A stretch of DNA of 6,978 nt from SG8-38 sp041576815 (GTDB taxonomy: Bacteria; Myxococcota_A; Polyangia; Polyangiales; Houyiibacteriaceae), in NCBI GenBank assembly GCA_041576815.1, contig JBFGKE010000074.1, positions 1-6,978 on the forward strand, written 5' to 3'. Position 1 is the stretch's first letter, and each line of letters starts with the position of its first letter. The notes below the pieces were generated by a model. That model was not told the origin of the DNA, searched no databases, and saw only the letters and a program-made list of their open reading frames with translations. This document shows positions 1 to 6,099 of this stretch, piece by piece. A program made the position numbers and the translations under genes.

Positions 1-1
1 A

Positions 2-250
2 GGAACCTTCGAGGTATTCGACGGCGACAAACTACTGCGTGTGTTGTCGGCGGGCGATGTGTTTGGCGAGATTGCGTTTCTGCTCGAGCGACCGCGATCT
101 GCAGACGTCGTCGCGGCCACGGAGGGACGCGTCCTGGCTCTGTCGGAGGGCACCATTCGCAAGGCGATCGCGAAAGATCCGGAGGTGGCGGCGCGACTTC
201 TACTGAATGTCTCGAAGATCCTCTGCCACCGAACGCTCGAGAGCAGCTGA
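2..250 (+). CDS. Cyclic-nucleotide-binding domain protein, C-terminal part (partial at left edge)
   Basis: The frame is open from the window edge (nt 2) to a TGA at 248-250, giving the last 82 residues of a protein whose start lies outside. Residues 18-38 form the phosphate-binding cassette of the CAP/CNB fold: FGEIAF (21-26), then PRSA (31-34). E23 matches the residue that contacts the ribose 2'-OH in CAP-family domains, and R32 the one that contacts the cyclic phosphate. Both are present, so ligand binding looks intact. The preceding GTFEVFDGDKLLRVL is the usual beta-roll strand pair, and residues 49-80 look like the closing helices. No helix-turn-helix follows, so unlike CRP/FNR this protein does not end in a DNA-binding domain. 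What lies N-terminal cannot be seen: it could be a kinase, transporter, another CNB domain or a stand-alone sensor. A GTG at nt 41 is an internal codon, because the CNB fold needs the sequence before it. The stop lies 3 nt from that of the convergent cyclase-containing gene, which suggests a shared second messenger (inference). Confidence 0.87.
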   Translation, partial: GTFEVFDGDKLLRVLSAGDVFGEIAFLLERPRSADVVAATEGRVLALSEGTIRKAIAKDPEVAARLLLNVSKILCHRTLESS

Positions 251-253
251 CCC

Positions 254-3200
254 CTACGCCGGCTGCCACTGCACGGCCGCGACGGGGTGCGTCCCCGTAA
301 AGCCCTTGAGTGTGACCTCGCGTTCGTCGGCAAAGCGAAAGCCGCGGTCTGCGGCGCTGGCCTGGACGTCGCCCGAGACGAGAATCTCGTCGCGCCCTGC
401 CAGGTCCGCAATGCGGAAGGCGTGGATGACCGTGCGTCCAAAGAACTTGTCCTCGTCCCGAATCGCGTCTCCGCAGTGCAGCCCGATGCGGATGCGAATC
501 GGCTCATTCGGATGGCCTCGGCTGTAGGCATCGAAGGCGCGCTGCAGCGCGACGGCACAACGAACACCGGACACCGGAGTCGGAAAGGCGATCAAAAAGC
601 CATCTCCTCGAAGCTCGACCTCCAACCCGCCGTGCGCCTCGACTTGCGTCCGCACGATACGGTTGTGGTTCTCGACGAGCTTGAATGCGCGTTGGTCGCC
701 GAGACGCTCCATCATGCCGGTGTAGTCGTGCATGTCGCTGAACATGAGCGTGACGGCGCCGTCGGCGCCTGCCGACGATGACAGGCTGGGGCGCTTGGCT
801 TCGACGGACGCCGCGACGAGCGCAATCGAGGCTTTGACGTTGCCCGAGTCGCTGCCTTGCGCACGCATCTTGGCGGCAAGCGCCCGCTCGAGCCATTGGG
901 AGCTCGCACCGAGACCGCGGTAGATCTCGAGGGCCCGGTCGAGCTTTTCGAGCGCGCCACGCCGGTTCCCGGTACGCAGGAGCGTGTTGCCCCACACGTA
1001 AAAGGTCTCAGCCTCTTCGAATGGGACGCCGAACTCTTTGAAGACCTTGACCGAGCGCTCGAAGTGCTCGCGCGCCGGTTCCCGCTCGCCTTTGGCTGCC
1101 GCGACAGCACCCTCGGCCCGATACAAGAGGCCAATCATCCCGCGCATGTCCTCACCCCCACGGAAAGGCTCCCTCGCCTTTTCGAGATACTTCTCCGCGG
1201 CAGCGACATCTCCAGACCTGGCTTCGAGCACGGCAAGACCAAGCCGCGGCCGCTCCAGCTTTTCGACGAAACCGAGCGCCTCGGCCTCCTCGATGCACTC
1301 GAGGTATAGAGCGCGGGCGCCCGCATCGTCACCCTTGTTTACTCGAATTTGCGCCAGCAAGTCCGAGCGCGACAAGGGCATGCCACGCACGCCGCGCGCC
1401 TCCAATCGCTCCCGCTTCTGCATTGCAATCGATTCCGCGACATCCCAGTCGAAATGGAAATGCACGAAGTCCGTGTTCAGCCAGATCGCGTCTGCCTGCT
1501 CGACGGCGGCGCGCGCTTCCTCGAGGCGACCGGCCGTCACTAAGGTGGCGGCCATCGTGTTGACGATGATCGCGCGTTGGAGTGGAGCCTGGGCGGCACC
1601 GAGGTCTTCGAGGGCCCGCTCGAGCACCGGCAGGCTCGCTTTGGGATCGAGCAGGCTCCACGAATACGCCGACGACGGGGCCGCGAGGGCGGCGACGAAG
1701 CCCATGTTCAGTCGCCGAGCGGTCTCGAGCGCGCGCCGAGCTCGTTTCACAGCGAGCGCATGTTGACCGCGTGCGACCGCGACCTGGCTCGCGATGAGGT
1801 CCAGCCCGGCTTGCAGGGCGTCCGCTTTGAGTCGGGTGGCGATCTGGTCTCCTCGCTCGATGTCGTTTGTCGAGAGGTCGAAACGCCCACCCATCGTGTG
1901 AGCGGAGGCCCTCCCCATGAGCGCCAGAGCAAGCGACGCCTCATCGTCACCGTGCTCGAGAATCTCGACGGCGCGGTCGAGATGCTCCATCGCCCTCGGA
2001 ATGTCCGCGAGGTCTGCGGGAAGGCCGCCGAGAACGCGTCCGATGTGCGTCCGCACGCGCGCTTCCCCGCGCAGGTCGCCTAGGTGCACCCTTATCCCGA
2101 GCGCCTCTTCGCACGCCGCGATGCCCGCGTCATGATCGAGCCCGGACATGTAGTGGGCTGCTCCGATTTTTTCCAGAATGCGGGCGCGCTCGGGCAGGTC
2201 GTCGTCGCCCCACACTTCCAACGCCGCCTGCCAGTGGGCGATCGCCTCCTCCCAAGCAAGCACGCGTGCAGCCGCCCTGCCCGCTTGCACGGAGTAGTCG
2301 CGTGTCTTTCGCGCATCGGCGGCGGCACCCGCGGTTCGGTAGTGCATCGCGATCTCGGTCACGTGAGAGGCAATCTTCTTTGCGTGCACCGCTTCGAGAG
2401 CGTCGCCTGCGCGAAGGTGAGCACGCTGTTTCCGGGGCAGCGAAAGCTCGTCGTAAAGCGTTTGGCGCACCAGCGCGTGGACGAAGCGATAGTATGCCGC
2501 GCGACCGCTTTCCGACTCCTCAATTAGCTGCTTGTCGATCGCGGTTTCGATCGCTTCGAGGAGTGCGTCGTCGTCGAGCCCCGACATCTCGCGAAGCGCG
2601 TCGAACCCAAAGGCTCGTCCCAAAACCGCCGCATCGGAGAGCGCGCGGTTGCACGTGTCAGAAAGGAGCGACAGACGGCGGCCGATCGCGTCTCGCACAC
2701 CTTCGGGAATGCCGAGCTTCTCGATGCTGACGTCGGTCGTCCATTTGCCCTCGCGCTCATAGAGCGCACCGCTTTCGACGAGATGCTGCAACACGGACTC
2801 GATGAAGAAGGGATTGCCCTCGGTCTCGTGGTGGACGGCCGTAGCCAGTCGCGCCGCCGCATCGTCGTCTCCCATCTTCAAGCCCTGCGCCTCGGCGTGG
2901 AACAACGTGAGGACATCCTCCGCGGATAGGCCACGCAAAAGGATGCGCTCGAAGCCCGGGTCTCTGCGAAGAACGGCAAGGCTTTCAGAAAGCGGGTGGC
3001 GGCGATCGAGCTCCATGTCGCGGTACGTGCCGATCACGAGCACGCGACTTCCCTTCAATCGCCGCGCGAGGTGTTGCAGCACGGCCAAGGTGGGCCGGTC
3101 GGCCCAATGGAGGTCGTCCAACACGAGGATCAAGGGCGCTGCTTTCGAGGCGTTGATCAAGAACGTGGCGACCGCGTCGAACAGCCGTTGGCGATCCTCC

Positions 3201-4645
3201 TCCGGGTCGCCGCGCGGCGCCGGCTCGATCTCTGGAAGGCGTTGCGTGACTTCCGAGACGATGCGAGCGACCACGGGGCCTGCACTGCCCAGCTGCTCGC
3301 GGAGCGCGTCGTCCGGCCGACCGACCACGTGCTGGCGAAGCGCTTCCACGAAGGGAAGGTAAGGAATGCCGCCTTCGGCTTCGTGACACTGACCGAGCAA
3401 GATCTGGGCCCCACGTAGCCCCCCGTACTCGCCGGCGCGCTGGACGATACGCGTCTTGCCGATACCGGGCTCGCCCGCCACCATCACGAGCGACCCGTGC
3501 CCCCCAAGCGCTTGATCGACGGCGCGATGGAGCTTGTCGAGCTCGACCGTGCGGCCCACGAACGCTTGCGGACCGCGCCGGCCGGGTATTACGGCGGGGC
3601 GCGCGGCCCTGGGGAGCTCGGGCGCATCTCGAATGGCCTGAATTCGCTCACGCACCTCAGCCGCGCTCGCGGGACGGGACGAAGGCGTCTTCTCAAGCAG
3701 CTCGAGCACCAACGCTTCGAGCTCGGGGCGCACGTCTTCGTTGTGCCACGAAGGTGCGACGGGCCGCGTGTTGAGCTGCTGGCTGATCACCGCAACGGAA
3801 TCGTCTCCAACGAACGGCGGCCTGCCGACGAGCATCTCGTAGAGCATCGCGCCAAGCGAATAGAGGTCCGATGCCGCGCCCACCTGACCGCCCACCGCTT
3901 GCTCGGGTGGCATGTACGTGGCCGTCCCGACCATCGAACCGTCCTGCGTGATGCGCGTGCGGTCGAGTGCGACCGCCAAGCCAAAGTCTCCGAGCTTCAC
4001 GCTCCCCTCCGCGGTCATCCACACGTTTCCAGGCTTGAGGTCGCGGTGGATGATGCCGTGGCTATGTGCATGAGTCAGCGCATCGCAGAGCTGCTCGGTG
4101 ATCGTGAGCGCTTCGTCAATCGAGAGTCGGTGCCCCTCCGCTTCGGCCAAACGACGCTCGAGGTCGCCGCCGGCCATGTACTGACAGACCAGGTAGACGT
4201 GGTCCCCATCTTCTTGGACGTCGTGGACCGTCACGATGTTCGGATGGTCGCCGAGGCGACCCATGGCTTCAGCCTCACGGCGCACGCGCACCAGATCGAG
4301 GCCGTGGCTCTTGATGAATGCGATGGCGACTTCGCGATGCAGGCGCGTGTCGCGAGCTAGGTGCACCCGCTTCTTCGCACCCTCTCCGAGAAAGCTCAGC
4401 AACTCGTAGCGGCCGTTCGCCAGTGTGCTGGGTGCGGCGGCTGGCTCCACGGTCGCGTCTTTGGTAGTCGCAGAACCTTCAGGGGAATCGAGCGCACCGC
4501 CGCACTCGTCGCAGAACCGTTGGCCTTGTGGGTTCTCGGTTCCGCAAGCGATGCAGCTTACGGCACGCGCCAGAGATTGACCGCACCCCCCGCAGAACTT
4601 GGCGAAGTCCCGATTGTCATAGGCGCAGCTGGGGCACAGCGGCAT
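254..4645 (-). CDS. Multidomain zinc ribbon–Ser/Thr kinase–AAA/STAND ATPase–TPR–class III nucleotide cyclase
   Basis: A 1463-residue signalling protein. Residues 4-48 hold two CxxC pairs of zinc ribbons (C4/C7/C18/C21 and C31/C34/C45/C48). A Ser/Thr kinase domain spans about 80-338: glycine loop 87-94, E124 as the likely helix-C Glu, HRDLKPGN (200-207), DFG (220-222), MPPE in the APE position (245-248), D260 and R324. The usual VAIK lysine is Ala109, and K91/K92 sit in the glycine loop. An ATPase of the AAA_16/STAND type follows (about 361-730), with Walker A GEPGIGKT (391-398), Walker B LILVLDD (505-511) then HWAD, and GTYR (539-542). Residues about 780-1260 are Ala/Leu/Glu-rich helical hairpins resembling TPRs. 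A class III cyclase domain (about 1297-1460) keeps metal aspartates D1304 and D1348 and R1411. There is no signal peptide or membrane segment, so it is probably cytosolic. The architecture suggests that protein binding at the TPR/STAND part gates phosphorylation and cyclic nucleotide synthesis. The start is firm: the first zinc-ribbon Cys is residue 4 and an in-frame TAG lies 11 codons upstream. Substrate and cyclase product are unknown. Confidence 0.95.
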   Translation of the reverse strand: MPLCPSCAYDNRDFAKFCGGCGQSLARAVSCIACGTENPQGQRFCDECGGALDSPEGSATTKDATVEPAAAPSTLANGRYELLSFLGEGAKKRVHLARDTRLHREVAIAFIKSHGLDLVRVRREAEAMGRLGDHPNIVTVHDVQEDGDHVYLVCQYMAGGDLERRLAEAEGHRLSIDEALTITEQLCDALTHAHSHGIIHRDLKPGNVWMTAEGSVKLGDFGLAVALDRTRITQDGSMVGTATYMPPEQAVGGQVGAASDLYSLGAMLYEMLVGRPPFVGDDSVAVISQQLNTRPVAPSWHNEDVRPELEALVLELLEKTPSSRPASAAEVRERIQAIRDAPELPRAARPAVIPGRRGPQAFVGRTVELDKLHRAVDQALGGHGSLVMVAGEPGIGKTRIVQRAGEYGGLRGAQILLGQCHEAEGGIPYLPFVEALRQHVVGRPDDALREQLGSAGPVVARIVSEVTQRLPEIEPAPRGDPEEDRQRLFDAVATFLINASKAAPLILVLDDLHWADRPTLAVLQHLARRLKGSRVLVIGTYRDMELDRRHPLSESLAVLRRDPGFERILLRGLSAEDVLTLFHAEAQGLKMGDDDAAARLATAVHHETEGNPFFIESVLQHLVESGALYEREGKWTTDVSIEKLGIPEGVRDAIGRRLSLLSDTCNRALSDAAVLGRAFGFDALREMSGLDDDALLEAIETAIDKQLIEESESGRAAYYRFVHALVRQTLYDELSLPRKQRAHLRAGDALEAVHAKKIASHVTEIAMHYRTAGAAADARKTRDYSVQAGRAAARVLAWEEAIAHWQAALEVWGDDDLPERARILEKIGAAHYMSGLDHDAGIAACEEALGIRVHLGDLRGEARVRTHIGRVLGGLPADLADIPRAMEHLDRAVEILEHGDDEASLALALMGRASAHTMGGRFDLSTNDIERGDQIATRLKADALQAGLDLIASQVAVARGQHALAVKRARRALETARRLNMGFVAALAAPSSAYSWSLLDPKASLPVLERALEDLGAAQAPLQRAIIVNTMAATLVTAGRLEEARAAVEQADAIWLNTDFVHFHFDWDVAESIAMQKRERLEARGVRGMPLSRSDLLAQIRVNKGDDAGARALYLECIEEAEALGFVEKLERPRLGLAVLEARSGDVAAAEKYLEKAREPFRGGEDMRGMIGLLYRAEGAVAAAKGEREPAREHFERSVKVFKEFGVPFEEAETFYVWGNTLLRTGNRRGALEKLDRALEIYRGLGASSQWLERALAAKMRAQGSDSGNVKASIALVAASVEAKRPSLSSSAGADGAVTLMFSDMHDYTGMMERLGDQRAFKLVENHNRIVRTQVEAHGGLEVELRGDGFLIAFPTPVSGVRCAVALQRAFDAYSRGHPNEPIRIRIGLHCGDAIRDEDKFFGRTVIHAFRIADLAGRDEILVSGDVQASAADRGFRFADEREVTLKGFTGTHPVAAVQWQPA

Positions 4646-4651
4646 GGGCGA

Positions 4652-4657
4652 AGTATA
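4652..4657 (-). promoter_or_regulatory. Candidate -10 box (TATACT) for a leaderless kinase–cyclase mRNA
   Basis: On the minus strand TATACT matches the TATAAT consensus at 5 of 6 positions and is followed by TCGCCC and then the ATG of the large gene. With the hexamer at -12 to -7, the A of the ATG falls at +1. The nearest Shine-Dalgarno-like bases (AAGG) end 12 nt before the ATG, which is too far for a good ribosome binding site. No convincing -35 is seen: CTTAGC lies 17 bp upstream of the hexamer. Transcription from the ATG itself is therefore plausible but unproven. Confidence 0.45.
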
Positions 4658-4672
4658 CCTTACGAGAGTGCC

Positions 4673-4683
4673 CCGCTAAGCGG
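4673..4683. promoter_or_regulatory. Short palindrome overlapping the -35 region of the kinase–cyclase gene
   Basis: CCGCT-A-AGCGG is a perfect inverted repeat with 5-bp arms and one central base. Its centre lies 33 bp upstream of the ATG, so it covers the expected -35 position of the candidate promoter. It could be an operator that takes the place of a -35 box, or a chance GC-rich palindrome. No regulator family is assigned. Confidence 0.25.
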
Positions 4684-4708
4684 CGTTTCTCGCGCCCCAC
4701 ATCCGGTT

Positions 4709-4723
4709 GTGACGCTTCGTCAC
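4709..4723. promoter_or_regulatory. Perfect palindrome, CRP-site-like, upstream of the kinase–cyclase gene
   Basis: GTGACG-CTT-CGTCAC is a perfect inverted repeat with 6-bp arms and a 3-bp centre. Extended by one base (4708) it reads TGTGA-N7-TCAC, close to the E. coli CRP consensus TGTGA-N6-TCACA but with one extra central base. Its centre is 71 bp upstream of the large gene's ATG, a distance compatible with an activator site if transcription starts at that ATG. It could also fold as an RNA hairpin. The CRP-family assignment is inference. Confidence 0.4.
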
Positions 4724-4767
4724 GCCGCTAGCCGCGATCCTACTACGATCGGCCTGGTCGCGTCATC

Positions 4768-4788
4768 CCCGACGGGGCGTCGGGTTTT
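4768..4788 (+). terminator. GC hairpin followed by TTTT, terminator-like on the plus strand
   Basis: CCCGAC (4768-4773), loop GGGGC, GTCGGG (4779-4784), then TTTT (4785-4788) has the form of a short intrinsic terminator read left to right. However, no plus-strand gene ends before it: both flanking genes are on the minus strand. Read on the minus strand, the hairpin starts 20 nt after the stop of the PhlG-like gene but has no U-tract after it, so it could protect or mark that 3' end without being a classical terminator. The fold is clear; its role is not. Confidence 0.4.
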
Positions 4789-4804
4789 GACATGCAAGGT
4801 GAGG

Positions 4805-5461
4805 TTACGATTCCGACGCGTACAAGTTGGGTAGGAAACCCGCGAGCGTGCTCATCTCTTCGTGGCAATGCACGGCAAGGGCACGGCCGAAGGACATCCG
4901 AGCGAGCGTGCGCCGAACCCAAGGCACGTTGCCAATCGCTTCCGGCAATCGCGCGCCATTTCTCGAGGCGACGTGTCCGAGCCAGAATCGGCTGTGGAGC
5001 TCACACCCCCATGGGCGCGGAACCGCCAGATGCACCAAGCGACCGAGGTCGATAGGCCGTCCGAGAAGCCCTGGACGACCGCAAATTGCCACAGCGTCGG
5101 GCATCTCCGTCAACGCATTCCCGAAGAACTCCTCTTGAGGCACGAACGTGATGCAAAGCTTGTGGAGGCGTCCGCCGATGTATTCGTGCACGAGGTGTTT
5201 CGCCCCCACGTGAGTTCCTGGTTGCTTGTCTTCCCACGACATCCACACATGGTCCCGCGGATGCCAGCGTTTGTAGTGCTCGGTGGTCTGCATGTACTCG
5301 CCGAACCACCAGGCAATCATCCCCGGGGAGACTCCAGGCATGCGCGTGAGCACTGCCACGTGCAGAACCCCGTCCGAAAGTCGCTCTACCCCGCTCAGAT
5401 ACGAGAGCTTCTCGGGCGTTAGGAGCGTTGGGAGGTCTTCGAACTTCATAGGCGGCGTCAT
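4805..5461 (-). CDS. PhlG / phloretin hydrolase-like (DAPG hydrolase family) protein
   Basis: A 218-residue protein (from the ATG at 5461) resembling the family of 2,4-diacetylphloroglucinol hydrolase PhlG and phloretin hydrolase. These are Zn-dependent enzymes that cut a C–C bond between an acyl group and a polyhydroxylated aromatic ring. Recognisable family blocks are MPGVSP (41-46), WWFG (51-54), HPRDH (67-71), HEYIGG (92-97), EEFFG (110-114) and, near the C-terminus, HCHEEM (198-203) followed by FLPNLY. PhlG binds zinc with two His and two Glu; here a His of HPRDH, E93, H198 and E202 fall in matching order and spacing, so the metal site looks complete. There is no signal peptide, so it is probably cytosolic. 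The start is uncertain. ATG at 5461 or 5449 gives a protein beginning close to the conserved part. A GTG at 5581 would add 40 residues that look unlike the family and have only a weak ribosome binding site. The physiological substrate is unknown and need not be DAPG. The fold and family are recalled from motifs, not searched. Confidence 0.78.
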   Translation of the reverse strand: MTPPMKFEDLPTLLTPEKLSYLSGVERLSDGVLHVAVLTRMPGVSPGMIAWWFGEYMQTTEHYKRWHPRDHVWMSWEDKQPGTHVGAKHLVHEYIGGRLHKLCITFVPQEEFFGNALTEMPDAVAICGRPGLLGRPIDLGRLVHLAVPRPWGCELHSRFWLGHVASRNGARLPEAIGNVPWVRRTLARMSFGRALAVHCHEEMSTLAGFLPNLYASES

Positions 5462-5580
5462 TCCAATGAACTTGATGAAGCTGCAAACGTCCGTAGCGGA
5501 GCGAACGAGAGTCCGAGGAGCCGGACGCTTTGCATGTGCGAGCCGAAGCTGGCCTCCGCAGACGTGAAAAGGGCCTGCCA

Positions 5581-6006
5581 CTACTCGAAGCTACGATCAA
5601 TCGACGACACTGCTACCGCGGCCCCAATCGCAAGACCAAAAGCGACGATACCAAGGGTGACGCCGACCCCGATGCCCACCCGCCTCCTACGCGGGTTCGG
5701 GTTCGTATGCTCGGTGAGAGGTGACTGCCTCGTTAGGACTCTCATACCGGCGAAATCTACCTCGAGCCGCAGCCAGGATCCTTCGGACAGTGGCGAAGAC
5801 CGCGCCGCGGGCTTCGCGTCAACACGTTGTTCAGCCTGCAAGAGCCACTGCAACCACTGGACATCTGACCATTCGATCCACTCGAGATCGGAACCGCTAG
5901 CCAAGGCAAGCTTGGGTGCGCCTTCCTTGGCATCTTGTGCGGCCCCTCTCTGAGGCAAAGCGACCAACAGCATGAGGCCACACAACACACCCACCAAACG
6001 CCACAT
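5581..6006 (-). CDS. Small secreted or membrane protein with Trp-rich segment and Gly-rich C-terminal hydrophobic segment
   Basis: A 141-residue protein of unrecognised family. Residues 1-24 form a signal peptide (MWR, then a hydrophobic core, then a GAA/Q-like cleavage site). Next comes a short extracytoplasmic region with four Trp in 12 residues (LEWIEWSDVQWLQW, about 43-54). After a Pro/Asn-rich linker and four consecutive Arg (106-109), residues about 110-134 are a Gly/Ala/Val-rich hydrophobic stretch with Gly spacings like a glycine zipper, ending in SSIDRSFE. If the signal peptide is cleaved, the Arg cluster would sit on the outer side of a C-terminal membrane anchor, contrary to the positive-inside rule. 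The segment may therefore be an oligomerisation helix, or the topology may be unusual. The ATG at 6006 is chosen because GGAAGG lies 5 nt upstream; the TTG at 6054 and ATG at 6036 would put extra residues before the signal peptide. Its stop TAG shares one base with a possible GTG start of the next gene. Function is unknown. Confidence 0.72.
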   Translation of the reverse strand: MWRLVGVLCGLMLLVALPQRGAAQDAKEGAPKLALASGSDLEWIEWSDVQWLQWLLQAEQRVDAKPAARSSPLSEGSWLRLEVDFAGMRVLTRQSPLTEHTNPNPRRRRVGIGVGVTLGIVAFGLAIGAAVAVSSIDRSFE

Positions 6007-6011
6007 GACAA

Positions 6012-6017
6012 CCTTCC
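6012..6017 (-). promoter_or_regulatory. Ribosome binding site deciding the start of the small membrane protein
   Basis: GGAAGG on the minus strand ends 5 nt before the ATG at 6006. It is the best Shine-Dalgarno match in this stretch and supports the 141-residue form that starts directly with the signal peptide. Confidence 0.6.
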
Positions 6018-6099
6018 GATGGGTAAGGTACTGCATCAGCCGCGCCGGGCGCAACGCCGGTTTCTCGTACTGAAAGCTCGACGTGCAAATGTTGCGGCT

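Noticed and set aside
251..300. A bidirectional terminator between the convergent genes at the left
   Set aside because: Only 3 nt separate the stops, and I find no convincing hairpin with T-runs on either side.
207..4834. Many open frames on both strands within the kinase–cyclase gene (for example plus-strand frames at 3497-4360 and 1577-2083)
   Set aside because: They are Arg/Ser/Ala-rich or otherwise featureless, overlap a gene with continuous recognisable domains and show no family motifs. Long shadow frames are expected in GC-rich DNA.
4862..5422. A 186-codon plus-strand frame opposite the PhlG-like gene
   Set aside because: It shows no domain motifs and lies antisense to a gene with a conserved motif series. 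It is best read as a GC-driven shadow frame.
5458..5535. A possible 25-codon leader peptide (minus strand, ATG at 5535) whose TGA overlaps the ATG at 5461 as ATGA
   Set aside because: The overlap looks like translational coupling, but the only GGAGG lies 17 nt before its ATG and the peptide has no telling composition. Chance is the simpler reading.
5001..5600. A 199-codon minus-strand frame overlapping the PhlG-like gene
   Set aside because: It is a shifted frame of the same strand with Arg/Ser-rich composition. The motif-bearing frame is the other one.
6007..6054. Extending the small membrane protein to the TTG at 6054 or the ATG at 6036
   Set aside because: Both would put extra residues before a clear signal peptide, and the good ribosome binding site lies just before the ATG at 6006.
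6045..6065. Hairpin CCGGGCG-CAA-CGCCGG followed by TTTCT on the plus strand, downstream of the sulfotransferase gene
   Set aside because: The stem has a bulge, the T-run is short and interrupted, and it faces the wrong direction for the sulfotransferase transcript. Not enough to call a terminator.
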